Assembly: GCA_963771295.1 (NCBI GenBank)
Contig: CAVYTB010000013.1
Location: forward strand, 558,001 to 622,000
Source: Acidiferrum sp963771295
Lineage (GTDB): Bacteria > Acidobacteriota > Terriglobia > Acidiferrales > UBA7541
Reading direction: 5' to 3'
DNA length: 64,000 bases
In this document: positions 11,919 through 19,369 of the stretch, in pieces
Layout of the letters: every line of letters begins with the position of its first letter
Position numbering within the stretch: position 1 is the stretch's first letter
Notes under the pieces: generated by a model
Databases searched by the model: none
Seen by the model: only the letters and a program-made list of their open reading frames with translations
Told to the model about the DNA's origin: nothing
Position numbers and translations under genes: made by a program

Positions 11919-12898
11919 TGAAGAATACTTTTGTCAAAGATTTTGTCGCCGACCAATCCATCACCAGTTTTTTCCTCGTGCATGACAAGGAAATCCGCAG
12001 CAGCGCCGCCGGAAAACCCTATCTCCGCATGGAGCTGGGCGACCGCAGCGGTACCGTCGAATCCCGCATGTGGGATCAGTTTGAAATTTGCGCCAAAGAC
12101 GTTCATCGCGACGATTTTGTGAAAGTGCAAGGCCGCATCGAACTCTACCGCAACCGTTTCCAGCTGATTCTTCAGCAATTCCGTCTTGCCAAGCCCGAAG
12201 AAATCGAACTCGGCGACTATCTTCCTCACACTCCCTACAACGTCGAAGATTTGTTCACGCAGCTTCTCGGCTTCATCGCCGAGCTCAAAAATACCTGGCT
12301 CAAGCAGCTCGCCGCTTCCGTTCTCAGCGATCCCCAACTTGTCGCCCGCTTCAAGCGCGCCCCTGCCGCTAAAGTTATGCACCACGCCTATCTCGGCGGA
12401 CTCCTCGAGCATGTCGTCAGCCTCTGTGGCCTCGCCAAACAAATCGCCGCGCACTATTCCGAACTCGACGTCGATCTTCTTCTCATTGCTGCTTTGCTCC
12501 ACGATGTTGGCAAGCTCGATGAACTCTGCTACGAACGCGCCGTCGGCTACACCACCGAAGGTCAACTCCTGGGCCACATCGTCATGGAACTCGACACCGT
12601 TTCCAAAGCCATGGATGCCATCGCCGGCTTTCCTCCCAAACTCAAAACCGTCGTCCAGCACATCCTCATCAGCCATCACGGCGAATACGAATTCGGCTCC
12701 CCGAAACTCCCCATGATTCGCGAAGCTCTCGTCTTCCATTACATGGACGACCTCGACTCCAAAGTCGCCGCCGTCCGCGCCTCACTCGCTGTCCCCTCCG
12801 CCGAAGACAACTGGTCCGCCTATAGCGGCGCCCTGGGCCGCAAATTCCTCCGCCTCGATGATTTCCTGAAAGAAAAAACCCCCGAACCTGCAAAGTAA
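11918..12898 (+). CDS. YhaM-type 3'-5' exoribonuclease, OB-fold plus HD domain
   Basis: 326 residues with the YhaM/CBF1 layout: an OB-fold nucleic-acid-binding domain at about 15-95 (YLRMELGDRSGTVESRMW) and an HD phosphohydrolase-type domain at about 140-290 (MHHAYLGGLLEHV, LLHDVGKLDEL, later ISHHGEYEFG). YhaM of Firmicutes degrades RNA and DNA from the 3' end with divalent metal. It is unusual to see it coupled to a SurA-like gene; the 1-nt overlap suggests coexpression. The C-terminus is charged (KEKTPEPAK). Confidence 0.85.
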   Translation: MKNTFVKDFVADQSITSFFLVHDKEIRSSAAGKPYLRMELGDRSGTVESRMWDQFEICAKDVHRDDFVKVQGRIELYRNRFQLILQQFRLAKPEEIELGDYLPHTPYNVEDLFTQLLGFIAELKNTWLKQLAASVLSDPQLVARFKRAPAAKVMHHAYLGGLLEHVVSLCGLAKQIAAHYSELDVDLLLIAALLHDVGKLDELCYERAVGYTTEGQLLGHIVMELDTVSKAMDAIAGFPPKLKTVVQHILISHHGEYEFGSPKLPMIREALVFHYMDDLDSKVAAVRASLAVPSAEDNWSAYSGALGRKFLRLDDFLKEKTPEPAK

Positions 12899-12918
12899 CC
12901 TGTGGAGCGGTGAATCCT

Positions 12919-13221
12919 CTACGACGCGGCTTCCACAGTCAGCCGCAGTCCGATCGCCTTCGTCACCGCCACAAGAGTCGACAGCCGCGGGTTTCCACGT
13001 TCCGACAGCGCCCGGTACAGGCTTTCACGTTCGATGCCCGCTACCTTGGCAACTTTGGCAATTCCCTGCGCCTTCGCAAGGTGCCGCAGCGCAACAAGAA
13101 GCACACGCGGTTCGTCCGTGTCTTCCAAGGTTGCTTTCAAGTACTCTGCCGCGAAATTCGGATCTTTCCGAAGTCGCCGAACGATAGCCTCATCGTGCGA
13201 CACGCTGTTTTTGCGCTTCAT
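12919..13221 (-). CDS. Helix-turn-helix antitoxin of an addiction module (HigA-like)
   Basis: 100-residue DNA-binding protein, intact. HTH region IAKVAKVAGIERESLYRALS (about 62-81), followed by the family ending NPRLSTLVAVTKAIGLRLTV. It fits the 'probable addiction module antidote' family that pairs with Gp49-like toxins: it should neutralise the toxin and repress its own promoter. Start ATG 13221 follows AGGAGTGTGAGCTG, and overlaps the toxin stop (TGATG), the usual toxin-first order. The partner reading frame is interrupted by a stop, so this may be an orphaned antitoxin. Confidence 0.88.
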   Translation of the reverse strand: MKRKNSVSHDEAIVRRLRKDPNFAAEYLKATLEDTDEPRVLLVALRHLAKAQGIAKVAKVAGIERESLYRALSERGNPRLSTLVAVTKAIGLRLTVEAAS

Positions 13222-13547
13222 CAGCTCACACTCCTTTCTCTGTAATCCTTCAGGTACTGCAGCGCCCGCTCTATGTCCGCGGTTTGCTTGCGTTTGTCGC
13301 CGCCGCAAAGCAGTAACACGCACGCTCCGTCGATCACCGCGAAATACACTCGGTAGCCCGGTCCTCAATCGATCCGCAGTTCGCGTAGCCCTTCACGCAG
13401 TGACCTACAGTCTCCAAGATTTCCAATTGCGACACGGTTGATGCGCTCCGCTATTTTTGCTTGCGCGCGCGGATCGCCCAAGCGTGTCAACCATTCATCG
13501 AACAGATCTTTTCCCGAGCGCGTGACGTAATGGCGAACCTCGGTCAC
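13221..13547 (-). pseudogene. RelE/HigB-type (Gp49-like) toxin with in-frame stop codon
   Basis: Reading frame of 109 codons upstream of the antitoxin, starting MTEVRHYVTRSGKDLFDEWL. The family core follows (AKIAERINRVAIGNLGDCRS, REGLRELRID), then a TGA at codon 61 (13365-13367), then an uninterrupted family-like C-terminal half (GPGYRVYFAVIDGACVLLLC, GGDKRKQTADIERALQYLKD) to a TGA that overlaps the antitoxin ATG. Homologous toxins normally read RID-x-GPGYRVYF, so the TGA replaces a single codon with no frameshift. The toxin is either inactivated, a sequencing error, or read through. Such toxins are mRNA interferases. Confidence 0.8.
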
Positions 13548-13621
13548 CGTTTCATTGTAACTTATACGTCACAACAGCGCAATTCATCTCTCCGAATTAA
13601 GAGGCAGAACAACATCTCTTT

Positions 13622-13644
13622 GGAGTGCGGCGGCTAGCCGCCGC
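13622..13644 (+). repeat. 23-bp palindromic repeat, copy A
   Basis: GGAGT followed by GCGGCGGCTAGCCGCCGC, an 18-bp perfect palindrome. An exact 23-bp match lies inverted at 21725-21747; degenerate relatives at 10252 and 10391. Confidence 0.85.
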
Positions 13645-13807
13645 TTTAAGGCAACAACTGTCCGGCTCCGGTCAACCTTGTGTTATCCGAGGTGCCCTCT
13701 GTGGCAAAGGGCCTTCCTCGTTGCATCGTTGACCATCAACTCCGCTTCCTGATTCCCGATCCCTGATCGCCGATCCCGCCAAATCGCAAACTAGGGCTCC
13801 CTCGACC

Positions 13808-13816
13808 TGCTAAACT
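13808..13816 (+). promoter_or_regulatory. Extended -10 element upstream of dusB
   Basis: TGCTAAACT, identical to the element before the rfaE2 gene. It lies 150 nt upstream of the dusB start, giving a long leader if used. No good -35. Confidence 0.35.
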
Positions 13817-13966
13817 ATTCTCTGCCCGGATCTTCATCCAAAGGACCGCACCATCAACTGCGACAACCCTGACTTCGCTCAAAGGGCCCAATCCATCCTC
13901 GGAAGGGGTGAACGCCCGCCATCGCTCGGCCCGGCAGCCCCTGCGGCTATCCCCCCCGAATACCGC

Positions 13967-14986
13967 GTGCGTGATCTTTGCATCCGTCCCGCCACCGTCC
14001 TTGCTCCCATGGCCGGCGTTACCGACACGCTCTTTCGCCGCGTCATTCGCGCTCAGGGTGCCTGCGGCCTGCTCATGACCGAATTCACCAGCTCCGAAGG
14101 CATTACCCGCAGCGCCGCCAAATCCGCTCGCTACCTTTTCTTTCAGGAAGATGAACACCCCATCGCTGCCCAACTCTTCGGCGCCAATCCTCACGTTATG
14201 GCCGAAGCCGCTCGTATGGTCGAGGATCTTGGCTACGATGCTGTCGACATCAACCTTGGCTGTCCCGCCAAAAAAGTCGTCAAGTGTGGCGGCTCCGGAC
14301 TTCTTCGCGAGCTTCCGCTCCTTGAACAAATTTTCCGCGCCGTTCGCGCCGCCGTGAAAATTCCTCTCACCATCAAGCTGCGCGCCGGCTGGGACGAAAA
14401 CTCCATCGTCGCCGTCGATGTCGTCAAGATGGCTGAGCAGATCGGTATCGAAGCCGCCGCCATTCATCCTCGCACGCGCGCGCAGGGCTATGCCGGCAAA
14501 GCCGACTGGTCGCTCATCGCCGCCGTCAAGCAAGCCGTCAAGATCCCCATCATCGGCAATGGCGACATTCAGTGCCCCGAAGATGCCGCGCGCATGGTCA
14601 TCGAAACCGGCTGCGATGCCTTGATGATTGGCCGCGCTGCTGCTACCAATCCTTGGATTTTTTCTCAGATGCAGCAATACCGCGAAACCGGCCGCTACTC
14701 TGTCCCTTCCGAGGACGACCGCCACCGTTTACTTTCTGGCTACTATAGGCAAATTATTCAAGCCGGCTTGCCCGATGGTATGGGAAAAATGAAGCAGTTC
14801 GCTTGCTGGTTTACTCATGGCGTGGGGAACGGCAGCGAACTTCGCAGAATCGTGCATTCGGCGCGTACCCCGGGGGAAGTGGTCGAAAACGTCGAAAGCT
14901 TCTTCGCGCGGAAAACGGCCGGTGGAGGGCACCCAGCCCATGAGCCAGACGATCGAGAACGCCGCGAAACAGAGATCCGAACGTAG
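13967..14986 (+). CDS. dusB: tRNA-dihydrouridine synthase (DusB/NifR3 family)
   Basis: FMN- and NADPH-dependent enzyme that reduces uridines in tRNA. The 339 residues show the TIM-barrel Dus signature: VLAPMAGVTDTLFRRVI (10-26), MTEFTSSEGITR, the catalytic-cysteine motif INLGCPAKKVVKCGGS (about 95-110), IHPRTRAQGYAGKADW and GNGDI, then ALMIGRAAATNPWIF. The GTG start is the only standard one close before the conserved N-terminus. The 3' end overlaps the PilZ gene by 47 bp. Confidence 0.93.
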   Translation: MRDLCIRPATVLAPMAGVTDTLFRRVIRAQGACGLLMTEFTSSEGITRSAAKSARYLFFQEDEHPIAAQLFGANPHVMAEAARMVEDLGYDAVDINLGCPAKKVVKCGGSGLLRELPLLEQIFRAVRAAVKIPLTIKLRAGWDENSIVAVDVVKMAEQIGIEAAAIHPRTRAQGYAGKADWSLIAAVKQAVKIPIIGNGDIQCPEDAARMVIETGCDALMIGRAAATNPWIFSQMQQYRETGRYSVPSEDDRHRLLSGYYRQIIQAGLPDGMGKMKQFACWFTHGVGNGSELRRIVHSARTPGEVVENVESFFARKTAGGGHPAHEPDDRERRETEIRT

Positions 14987-15302
14987 AATTGCTGTCCGCT
15001 TGCCTTTACGTGTCCGCGGTTGCGACGCGCGAGGCTTTTCCTTCGAAGAAGATACCGCCAGCGAAAATCTTTGCCGTGGCGGCGCCGCGTTTCGCACTCG
15101 CTTCGATGTTGCGATCGGCTCCAATCTTCAAATTCGCATTCCATCGCAGACTCATGTCGCGCGCCGCACCGACACCGAATTCGAAACGCAAGGCCGCGTC
15201 GTCCATGTTACCGAGCCCCTGACCAATGGCGAACGCGTCGTTGGCGTGCAGTTCACTGGCCCGCGCTTCCCCCGTGTCTTCCGCCCAGAATCCGCCGTGT
15301 GA
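14940..15302 (+). CDS. PilZ-domain protein
   Basis: 120-residue single-domain protein, probably a cyclic-di-GMP receptor. An N-terminal RxxxR motif (RSERR within QRSERRIAVRLPLRV) is followed by SENLCRGGAAFRT, where the usual [D/N]xSxxG appears as NLCRGG with Cys for Ser, so binding may be altered. The start ATG (14940) lies inside dusB; the RxxxR motif ends right at the dusB stop, so a later start would delete it. GGAGG lies about 14 nt upstream. Expression is likely tied to dusB. Confidence 0.75.
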   Translation: MSQTIENAAKQRSERRIAVRLPLRVRGCDARGFSFEEDTASENLCRGGAAFRTRFDVAIGSNLQIRIPSQTHVARRTDTEFETQGRVVHVTEPLTNGERVVGVQFTGPRFPRVFRPESAV

Positions 15303-15412
15303 TTCTTCACGCTCGGGTTCCTCTGTGCTCTCTGTGTCCTCTGTGGTGAATCCCTAGCTCACCGATGCTGTCGCTGCTGCATTCAACTTTCAACTTTTAA
15401 CTTTCACTTCTC
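15303..15412. repeat. Convergent spacer made of low-complexity repeats
   Basis: Holds 'ctctgtgtcctctgtggtgaa' (about 15330-15350) and 'caactttcaacttttaacttt' (about 15384-15404), the same pair of elements as at 10465-10520 and, inverted, 19120-19220. No clear terminator. Confidence 0.5.
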
Positions 15413-16300
15413 TCACGCCTCCGGTTCGTTCTCCCCCAACAACTGCCGATACGCATCCCTCTTCGTGATCCCTCTCTCTTTCGCGGCCAGCTTCAACGCT
15501 TCCCGTCGATCCAGCTTTGCCTGATGGATCAACTCATCCACGCGCGCGGCCAGCGATTGCGCCGTATCGAATCGCGCTCCTTCGCCCGGTTCCGGTGCGC
15601 CAATCAACAGCGTGATTTCTCCCTTCGCCGGATACGTTTCCAGCGACTCCAGAATCCCCGACAATTTTCCCCGTCGAAACTCTTCGTGCAGCTTCGTCAC
15701 TTCGCGCGCCAGGCACGCTGGCCGGTCGCCCAGAACTTCAAGCGCTGCGGCCACGGTTTCCGCGATCCGGTGCGGCGCTTCATAGAAGATCAGCGTGCGG
15801 TCTTCAATCCGCAAGCGTTCCAGCGCGCGTTGCCGCTCTCCCGTGCGTGCCGGCAAAAATCCCAGGAACACAAACTCCTCATTCGGCAATCCGGATGCCG
15901 ACAAAGCAGTCAGCAGCGCCGAGGGTCCGGGAATCGGAACCACCGAAATGTGGTGCCGGATGCACAGCGAAACCAGACGGTGACCGGGATCGGAAACCAG
16001 CGGCATTCCTGCGTCGCTGACCAGCGCGATTGACGCGCCTTGTTCCATCGCCAACACAAGTTCCGGCGCGCGCGTCAGTTCGTTGTGCTCGTGGTAACTC
16101 ACCAGCGGCCGGTGAATCTCAAAGTGCGTCAGCAGTTTCATGGTGTGACGCGTATCTTCGCAGGCAATCTGGTCGACTTCCTTCAGGATACGCAGTGCGC
16201 GCAGCGTGATGTCTTCCAGGTTGCCGATGGGCGTTGCGACCAGGTACAAGCAGCCGCGGCGCGAGGCGGGAAGGGAATCGATCTGTTCTTCGTCGGTCAT
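15413..16300 (-). CDS. rsmI: 16S rRNA (cytidine1402-2'-O)-methyltransferase RsmI
   Basis: SAM-dependent enzyme that 2'-O-methylates C1402 in the ribosomal decoding centre. 295 residues, full length. Tetrapyrrole-methylase fold: LYLVATPIGNLEDITLRALR near residue 18, ACEDTRHTMKLL, the GxP motif SDAGMPLVSDPGHRLV, IPGPSALLTALSASGLP, FYEAPHRIAETV, and a C-terminal helical region. Start ATG 16300, with a -10-like TGCTAGACT about 16 nt upstream. It converges with the PilZ gene and diverges from the zinc-ribbon gene. Confidence 0.95.
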   Translation of the reverse strand: MTDEEQIDSLPASRRGCLYLVATPIGNLEDITLRALRILKEVDQIACEDTRHTMKLLTHFEIHRPLVSYHEHNELTRAPELVLAMEQGASIALVSDAGMPLVSDPGHRLVSLCIRHHISVVPIPGPSALLTALSASGLPNEEFVFLGFLPARTGERQRALERLRIEDRTLIFYEAPHRIAETVAAALEVLGDRPACLAREVTKLHEEFRRGKLSGILESLETYPAKGEITLLIGAPEPGEGARFDTAQSLAARVDELIHQAKLDRREALKLAAKERGITKRDAYRQLLGENEPEA

Positions 16301-16315
16301 GGCAGTTCCGGAAAG

Positions 16316-16324
16316 AGTCTAGCA
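16316..16324 (-). promoter_or_regulatory. Extended -10 element of rsmI
   Basis: Minus strand TGCTAGACT, hexamer TAGACT (16316-16321), 15 nt before the rsmI start. It belongs to the TGCTA-A-T set seen at rfaE2, dusB and tsaD. Confidence 0.4.
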
Positions 16325-16356
16325 CGCGGCTGCGAAGCGGTCGCCAGCCGTGCGCA

Positions 16357-16365
16357 TGGTACAAT
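16357..16365 (+). promoter_or_regulatory. Extended -10 element of the zinc-ribbon gene
   Basis: TGGTACAAT: TG, one base, TACAAT (5 of 6 to TATAAT). No clear -35, as expected for extended -10 promoters. Leader about 25 nt with AGGAGGGAG before the GTG start. Confidence 0.5.
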
Positions 16366-16397
16366 TTTGGTTTGAATACTCCTCAGGAGGGAGCACT

Positions 16398-16733
16398 GTG
16401 CCGCTGTACGAGTATCAATGCACGAAGTGCAAGAAGCGCACCGAAAAGATCGAGAGCGTTGCCGGACCGCATCTGAAGAAGTGCCCGCACTGCGGCGGAA
16501 AAGTGGAACGCTTGCAATCTGCGCCGGCAATTCAGTTCAAAGGTTCCGGCTGGTATGTCACGGACTATGCCGGCAAAAAATCCGGTGGCGACGGCGCACC
16601 CTCTGAGAAGACCGACTCCAAGGAAACGTCAAAGGAATCTGCCTCCAAAGAATCCGCCACGAAGGATTCCGGCTCGAAAGACTCCGCGTCGAAAGAATCC
16701 AAAGAAAAGAAGCCGGCCAAAAAGAAAGACTAA
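16398..16733 (+). CDS. FmdB-type zinc-ribbon regulatory protein
   Basis: 111 residues. The N-terminal half is the FmdB putative regulator domain: PLYEYQCTKCKKRTEKIES with CxxC, then KKCPHCGGKVERL with a second CxxC, forming a zinc ribbon; GSGWYVTDYA follows. The C-terminal 45 residues are low-complexity Lys/Ser/Glu repeats (SKES, TKDS, SKDS), likely disordered. GTG start at 16398 is fixed by AGGAGGGAG 7 nt upstream. The function of FmdB proteins is not settled. Confidence 0.85.
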   Translation: MPLYEYQCTKCKKRTEKIESVAGPHLKKCPHCGGKVERLQSAPAIQFKGSGWYVTDYAGKKSGGDGAPSEKTDSKETSKESASKESATKDSGSKDSASKESKEKKPAKKKD

Positions 16734-16800
16734 CTGAGGTCTGTCTTTACATCGAAGAGAGATTCCTCGCTTGGCTCGTAGTGACAATGGGCGGGTGCTT

Positions 16801-17721
16801 CTATAATTTTAAAGTCTTCAAATAGTCTCTGAAATCTTCTCCCAATTCCTTATTCATTAGCGCCAACTCGACGGTAGCCTTCAAAAATCCCAGCTTGTCT
16901 CCCGCGTCATAGGAAAGCCCCTCATAGATCAGCGCCCACAATCCTTGTTCTTTGGCCAGAATGCGCATGGCATCCGTCAACTGGATCTCGCCGCCCGCCC
17001 CGGGCTTGGTGCGCTCCAGACAATCGAAAATCGCCGGCGGCAGCACGTATCGCCCGGTAATCGCCAAGTTCGATGGCGCATCTTCCTTCTTGGGCTTTTC
17101 CACCAGGTCGCGAATGCGCAGCAGTCGCTCGCCAAATGGAGGCTGCGGCGCGGGCTCTCCTGCCACGATGCCGTACAAATGTGTTTTATCGCGCGGCACT
17201 TCTTCCACCGCGATCGCACCCGTTCCCGTCGCCTCGTACACGTCAATCAATTGCTTGGTGGCGGGATTTGGGCCGGGTATCAGCACGTCGCCCAGCAGCA
17301 CGGCAAACGGTTCGTCGCCGACCAGGTCTTTTGCCACTAGCACCGCGTGGCCCAGTCCCAACGGTTCTTTCTGCCGCGTGTAGCTCACTTGCACCATATT
17401 GCTGATGCGGCGCACCATTTCCGCTTGCTCGGGTTTGCCGTGTTCTTCCAGAAAACGTTCCAGCACTGGCGCGCTGTCGAAGTGATCTTCGATGGAGTTT
17501 TTGCCTTTGCCGGTAACGATGATGATGTGCTCGATGCTGCTGGCCACGCACTCTTCCGCCACGTATTGAATCTGCGGCTTGTCCACCACGGTCAGCATTT
17601 CTTTGGGTTGCGCTTTTGTGGCCGGCAGAAAGCGCGTGCCCAATCCTGCGGCGGGTAAAACAGCTTTGCGAACTCTCTGATGCGCGTGTGTTTGCGAGGA
17701 CTTACGGTCATCAATCGTCAT
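16801..17721 (-). CDS. galU: UTP-glucose-1-phosphate uridylyltransferase
   Basis: Makes UDP-glucose for envelope polysaccharides and LPS. 306 residues, normal length. Signature GLGTRFLPATKAQPKEM after KAVLPAA near residue 20, then VDKPQIQYVAEE, IIIVTGKGKNSIEDHFD, LLGDVLI, RDLVEKPKKEDAPSN and GGEIQLTDAM. Start chosen at 17721 because a promoter-like pair (17778-17805) lies inside the longer frame that begins at 17829. Confidence 0.94.
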   Translation of the reverse strand: MTIDDRKSSQTHAHQRVRKAVLPAAGLGTRFLPATKAQPKEMLTVVDKPQIQYVAEECVASSIEHIIIVTGKGKNSIEDHFDSAPVLERFLEEHGKPEQAEMVRRISNMVQVSYTRQKEPLGLGHAVLVAKDLVGDEPFAVLLGDVLIPGPNPATKQLIDVYEATGTGAIAVEEVPRDKTHLYGIVAGEPAPQPPFGERLLRIRDLVEKPKKEDAPSNLAITGRYVLPPAIFDCLERTKPGAGGEIQLTDAMRILAKEQGLWALIYEGLSYDAGDKLGFLKATVELALMNKELGEDFRDYLKTLKL

Positions 17722-17777
17722 AGGAACAATCAAGCGGCTCTCTTTGGAATTTAGGTCACGTACGGTTACTTTGGCAA

Positions 17778-17805
17778 AGTATCTTTCCCGCCCAACGATT
17801 GTCAA
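17778..17805 (-). promoter_or_regulatory. Sigma-70-like promoter of galU
   Basis: Minus strand TTGACA (17800-17805), 16-bp spacer, GATACT (17778-17783; 4 of 6). It is the best -35/-10 pair I saw in the window and predicts a leader of about 50 nt before ATG 17721. Confidence 0.6.
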
Positions 17806-17836
17806 TGCACCGAAGGATGTACGGGGCATCGATCAA

Positions 17837-18012
17837 GTGCGTGACTCGTGATTCGTGGAACCCGGGTGGCCAGCGACCGGCGACCATTGAGGCGAAAATG
17901 TCGGCGCGCCGACAATACGCGTGATTCGTGACTTGTGACTCGTGAAGGCGAGTGGCGAGCGAACGGCCACCGATGAAGCGGGAGGCGGAAAATGTCGGCG
18001 GGCCGACATTTA
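17837..18012 (+). repeat. Imperfect tandem repeat, two units of about 80-95 bp
   Basis: Each unit runs 'cgtgattcgtg...gtggc(c)agcga-cggc-acc-a-tga-gc-gaaaatgtcggcg' and ends in a palindrome: TGTCGGCGCGCCGACA (17899-17914, perfect) and TGTCGGCGGGCCGACA (17993-18008). The units differ by several substitutions and small indels, so the duplication is not recent. Confidence 0.7.
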
Positions 18013-18141
18013 TTGGATAAGTAACTGAATCGATAACGGATATGGGATTTCCCGATTCGGGCGAAGGCACTGGAATTGAAAGTAATACTTTAAGTAGTGG
18101 GGCGCTGCGTGGAAATTCCAGGGGGACACCCCCAGTATTTG

Positions 18142-18201
18142 CGTATGTAGGGGAAACAAAGGACTTACCGGCTCTTCTCGCGTAAGTAGGGGAAACAAAG
18201 G
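18142..18201 (+). repeat. Direct repeat, GTAGGGGAAACAAAGG, 39 bp apart
   Basis: Unit 'cgtatgtaggggaaacaaagg' at 18142-18162 and 'cgtaagtaggggaaacaaagg' at 18181-18201, 20 of 21 identical, separated by 18 nt. Confidence 0.75.
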
Positions 18202-18660
18202 GGCTAAGGGGAAAGCAGTTGAAAGTTCAAAGTTTAGAGTTGAAAGCGGAGGAGCGGCGGGAGGAGAGATCCGAGCGAGACCATGCGGCGGGTAAGCGCC
18301 TTACCACCCCGGCACGAACATAGCTCATTATGCTCCCCGGATAGCCATGTAGGCAGCAGTATTCTGTAGTATCCGGCATAAGGTGGGGCGAAAGTCGAAA
18401 GTCGGTTCACCTCGGAGGACACAGAGGGCGCAGAGGAAGACGAGATTAAAGGAAGTGATGGTCATCCCAAAGACCTGGGCGAACGCTGGATCAAGCCATG
18501 ATCCCTCCACTTCGCTCCGCTACGGTCGGGATGACACGACGAAGAATAGAGTGCAGTGTGGTGGTTTCGTTTCTACACGATGTCCCTCATTGAAAAATCG
18601 GGCGCGGCAAAATAGAAATGGAGCGAGGTGTTTTGCGCGCTTCGTTGAGGAGGTGCATTC

Positions 18661-19110
18661 ATGGGCGCACGGCTGCACACGATTCTGTTTGTTTCCGCGG
18701 TAGCCGCGGGACTTGCGTGGTTGACGGTTTCCGGCAGCGCTTCGCAGGGAAAGCCGACGGCTGATAAAGGCGAGATCGAGCGCGGGCGTTATCTGGTGGA
18801 AGAAGTGGCGAAATGTACGGAATGCCACACGCCGCGCGAAGCCAATGGTGACTTAAAGCAGGATGCATGGCTACAAGGCGCTCCGATCTGGATCATGCCG
18901 GTAAAGCCGATTCGCAATTGGGCAGATCAAGCGCCGCCGCTGGCGGGATTGCCGAGTTTTACGGAAGAGCAGGGTGAGCGGGTTCTGGAAAAGGGGACCG
19001 GTCCGCAGGGAGAAGCGCTACGGCCTCCGATGCACATCTATCACATGAAACATGAGGACGCGAAAGCGATTATGGAGTATCTGAAATCATTGCCGCGGGC
19101 TGGGCGGTAG
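18661..19110 (+). CDS. Exported c-type cytochrome, single heme
   Basis: 149 residues. Signal peptide (LHTILFVSAVAAGLAWLTV), then one CXXCH heme site, KCTECHTPRE, near residue 57 and a possible axial methionine in RPPMHIYHMKHED near the C-terminus, followed by the typical last helix AKAIMEYLKSLP. Probably a periplasmic electron carrier; its redox partner is not encoded nearby. Start ATG 18661 is supported by GAGGAGGTG 8 nt upstream. It stands alone, flanked by repeat-rich spacers. Confidence 0.85.
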   Translation: MGARLHTILFVSAVAAGLAWLTVSGSASQGKPTADKGEIERGRYLVEEVAKCTECHTPREANGDLKQDAWLQGAPIWIMPVKPIRNWADQAPPLAGLPSFTEEQGERVLEKGTGPQGEALRPPMHIYHMKHEDAKAIMEYLKSLPRAGR

Positions 19111-19369
19111 ATTCGGGCCGAAAGTCGAAAGTTAAAAATTGAAAGTTGAAAGTCAGGAAAGGTCCAGGCGAGGATTATTCACCACAGAGGACACAGAGAG
19201 CACCGAGGAAAGCGGGAAGAGTTAAAAGTCGAAAGGCGAAACTCGAAAAGCGAAACTCGTCTTGCCCTTTCATAGACCCAAGAACCTCACACGCAACACC
19301 GGCGTGTGGGGCACCCGCCGTTTAAGGTTAAAAGCTAAGAGTTGAAAAGCGAACAGCGGGAGAGATTCG
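19111..19369. repeat. Spacer built from dispersed repeats
   Basis: In order: 'gaaagtcgaaagttaaaaattg' polypurine run (19120-19160), 'ttcaccacagaggacacagaga' (19178-19200), more 'gttaaaagtcgaaa' copies (19217-19250), 'ggcgtgtggggcaccc' (19303-19318) and 'ggttaaaagctaagagttg' (19326-19345). No gene. Confidence 0.55.

Larger units (their letters stand above)
13548..13966. other. Spacer between toxin-antitoxin locus and dusB
   Basis: Contains the palindromic repeat (13622-13644), a 'cctgattcccgatccctgatcgc' style repeat (about 13749-13772, related to 55910-56000) and a -10-like TGCTAAACT (13808-13816). About 150 nt remain between that -10 and the dusB start; the dusB frame is open there but lacks a standard start codon. 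Confidence 0.5.
17806..18660. other. Gene-free, repeat-rich region of about 850 bp
   Basis: No supportable gene on either strand. It holds an imperfect tandem repeat ending in 16-bp palindromes (17837-18012), a short AT-rich stretch (18005-18100), a direct repeat (18142-18201), polypurine repeats (about 18225-18245 and 18388-18450) and a 'tccctccacttcgctccgc...gggatgaca' element (18499-18536). GGAGG at the end belongs to the cytochrome gene. Confidence 0.6.

Noticed and set aside
13861..13966. Longer dusB start upstream of 13967
   Set aside because: The frame is open but offers no standard start codon; the GTG at 13908 is in another frame.
17756..18070. Minus-strand frame across the galU upstream region
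   Set aside because: It is a translation of the tandem repeat and overlaps the galU promoter.
18000..18100. Replication origin at the composition switch
   Set aside because: Only one TTATCCA-type box, no dnaA, dnaN or gyrB nearby, and the composition switches again at about 42 and 55 kb.
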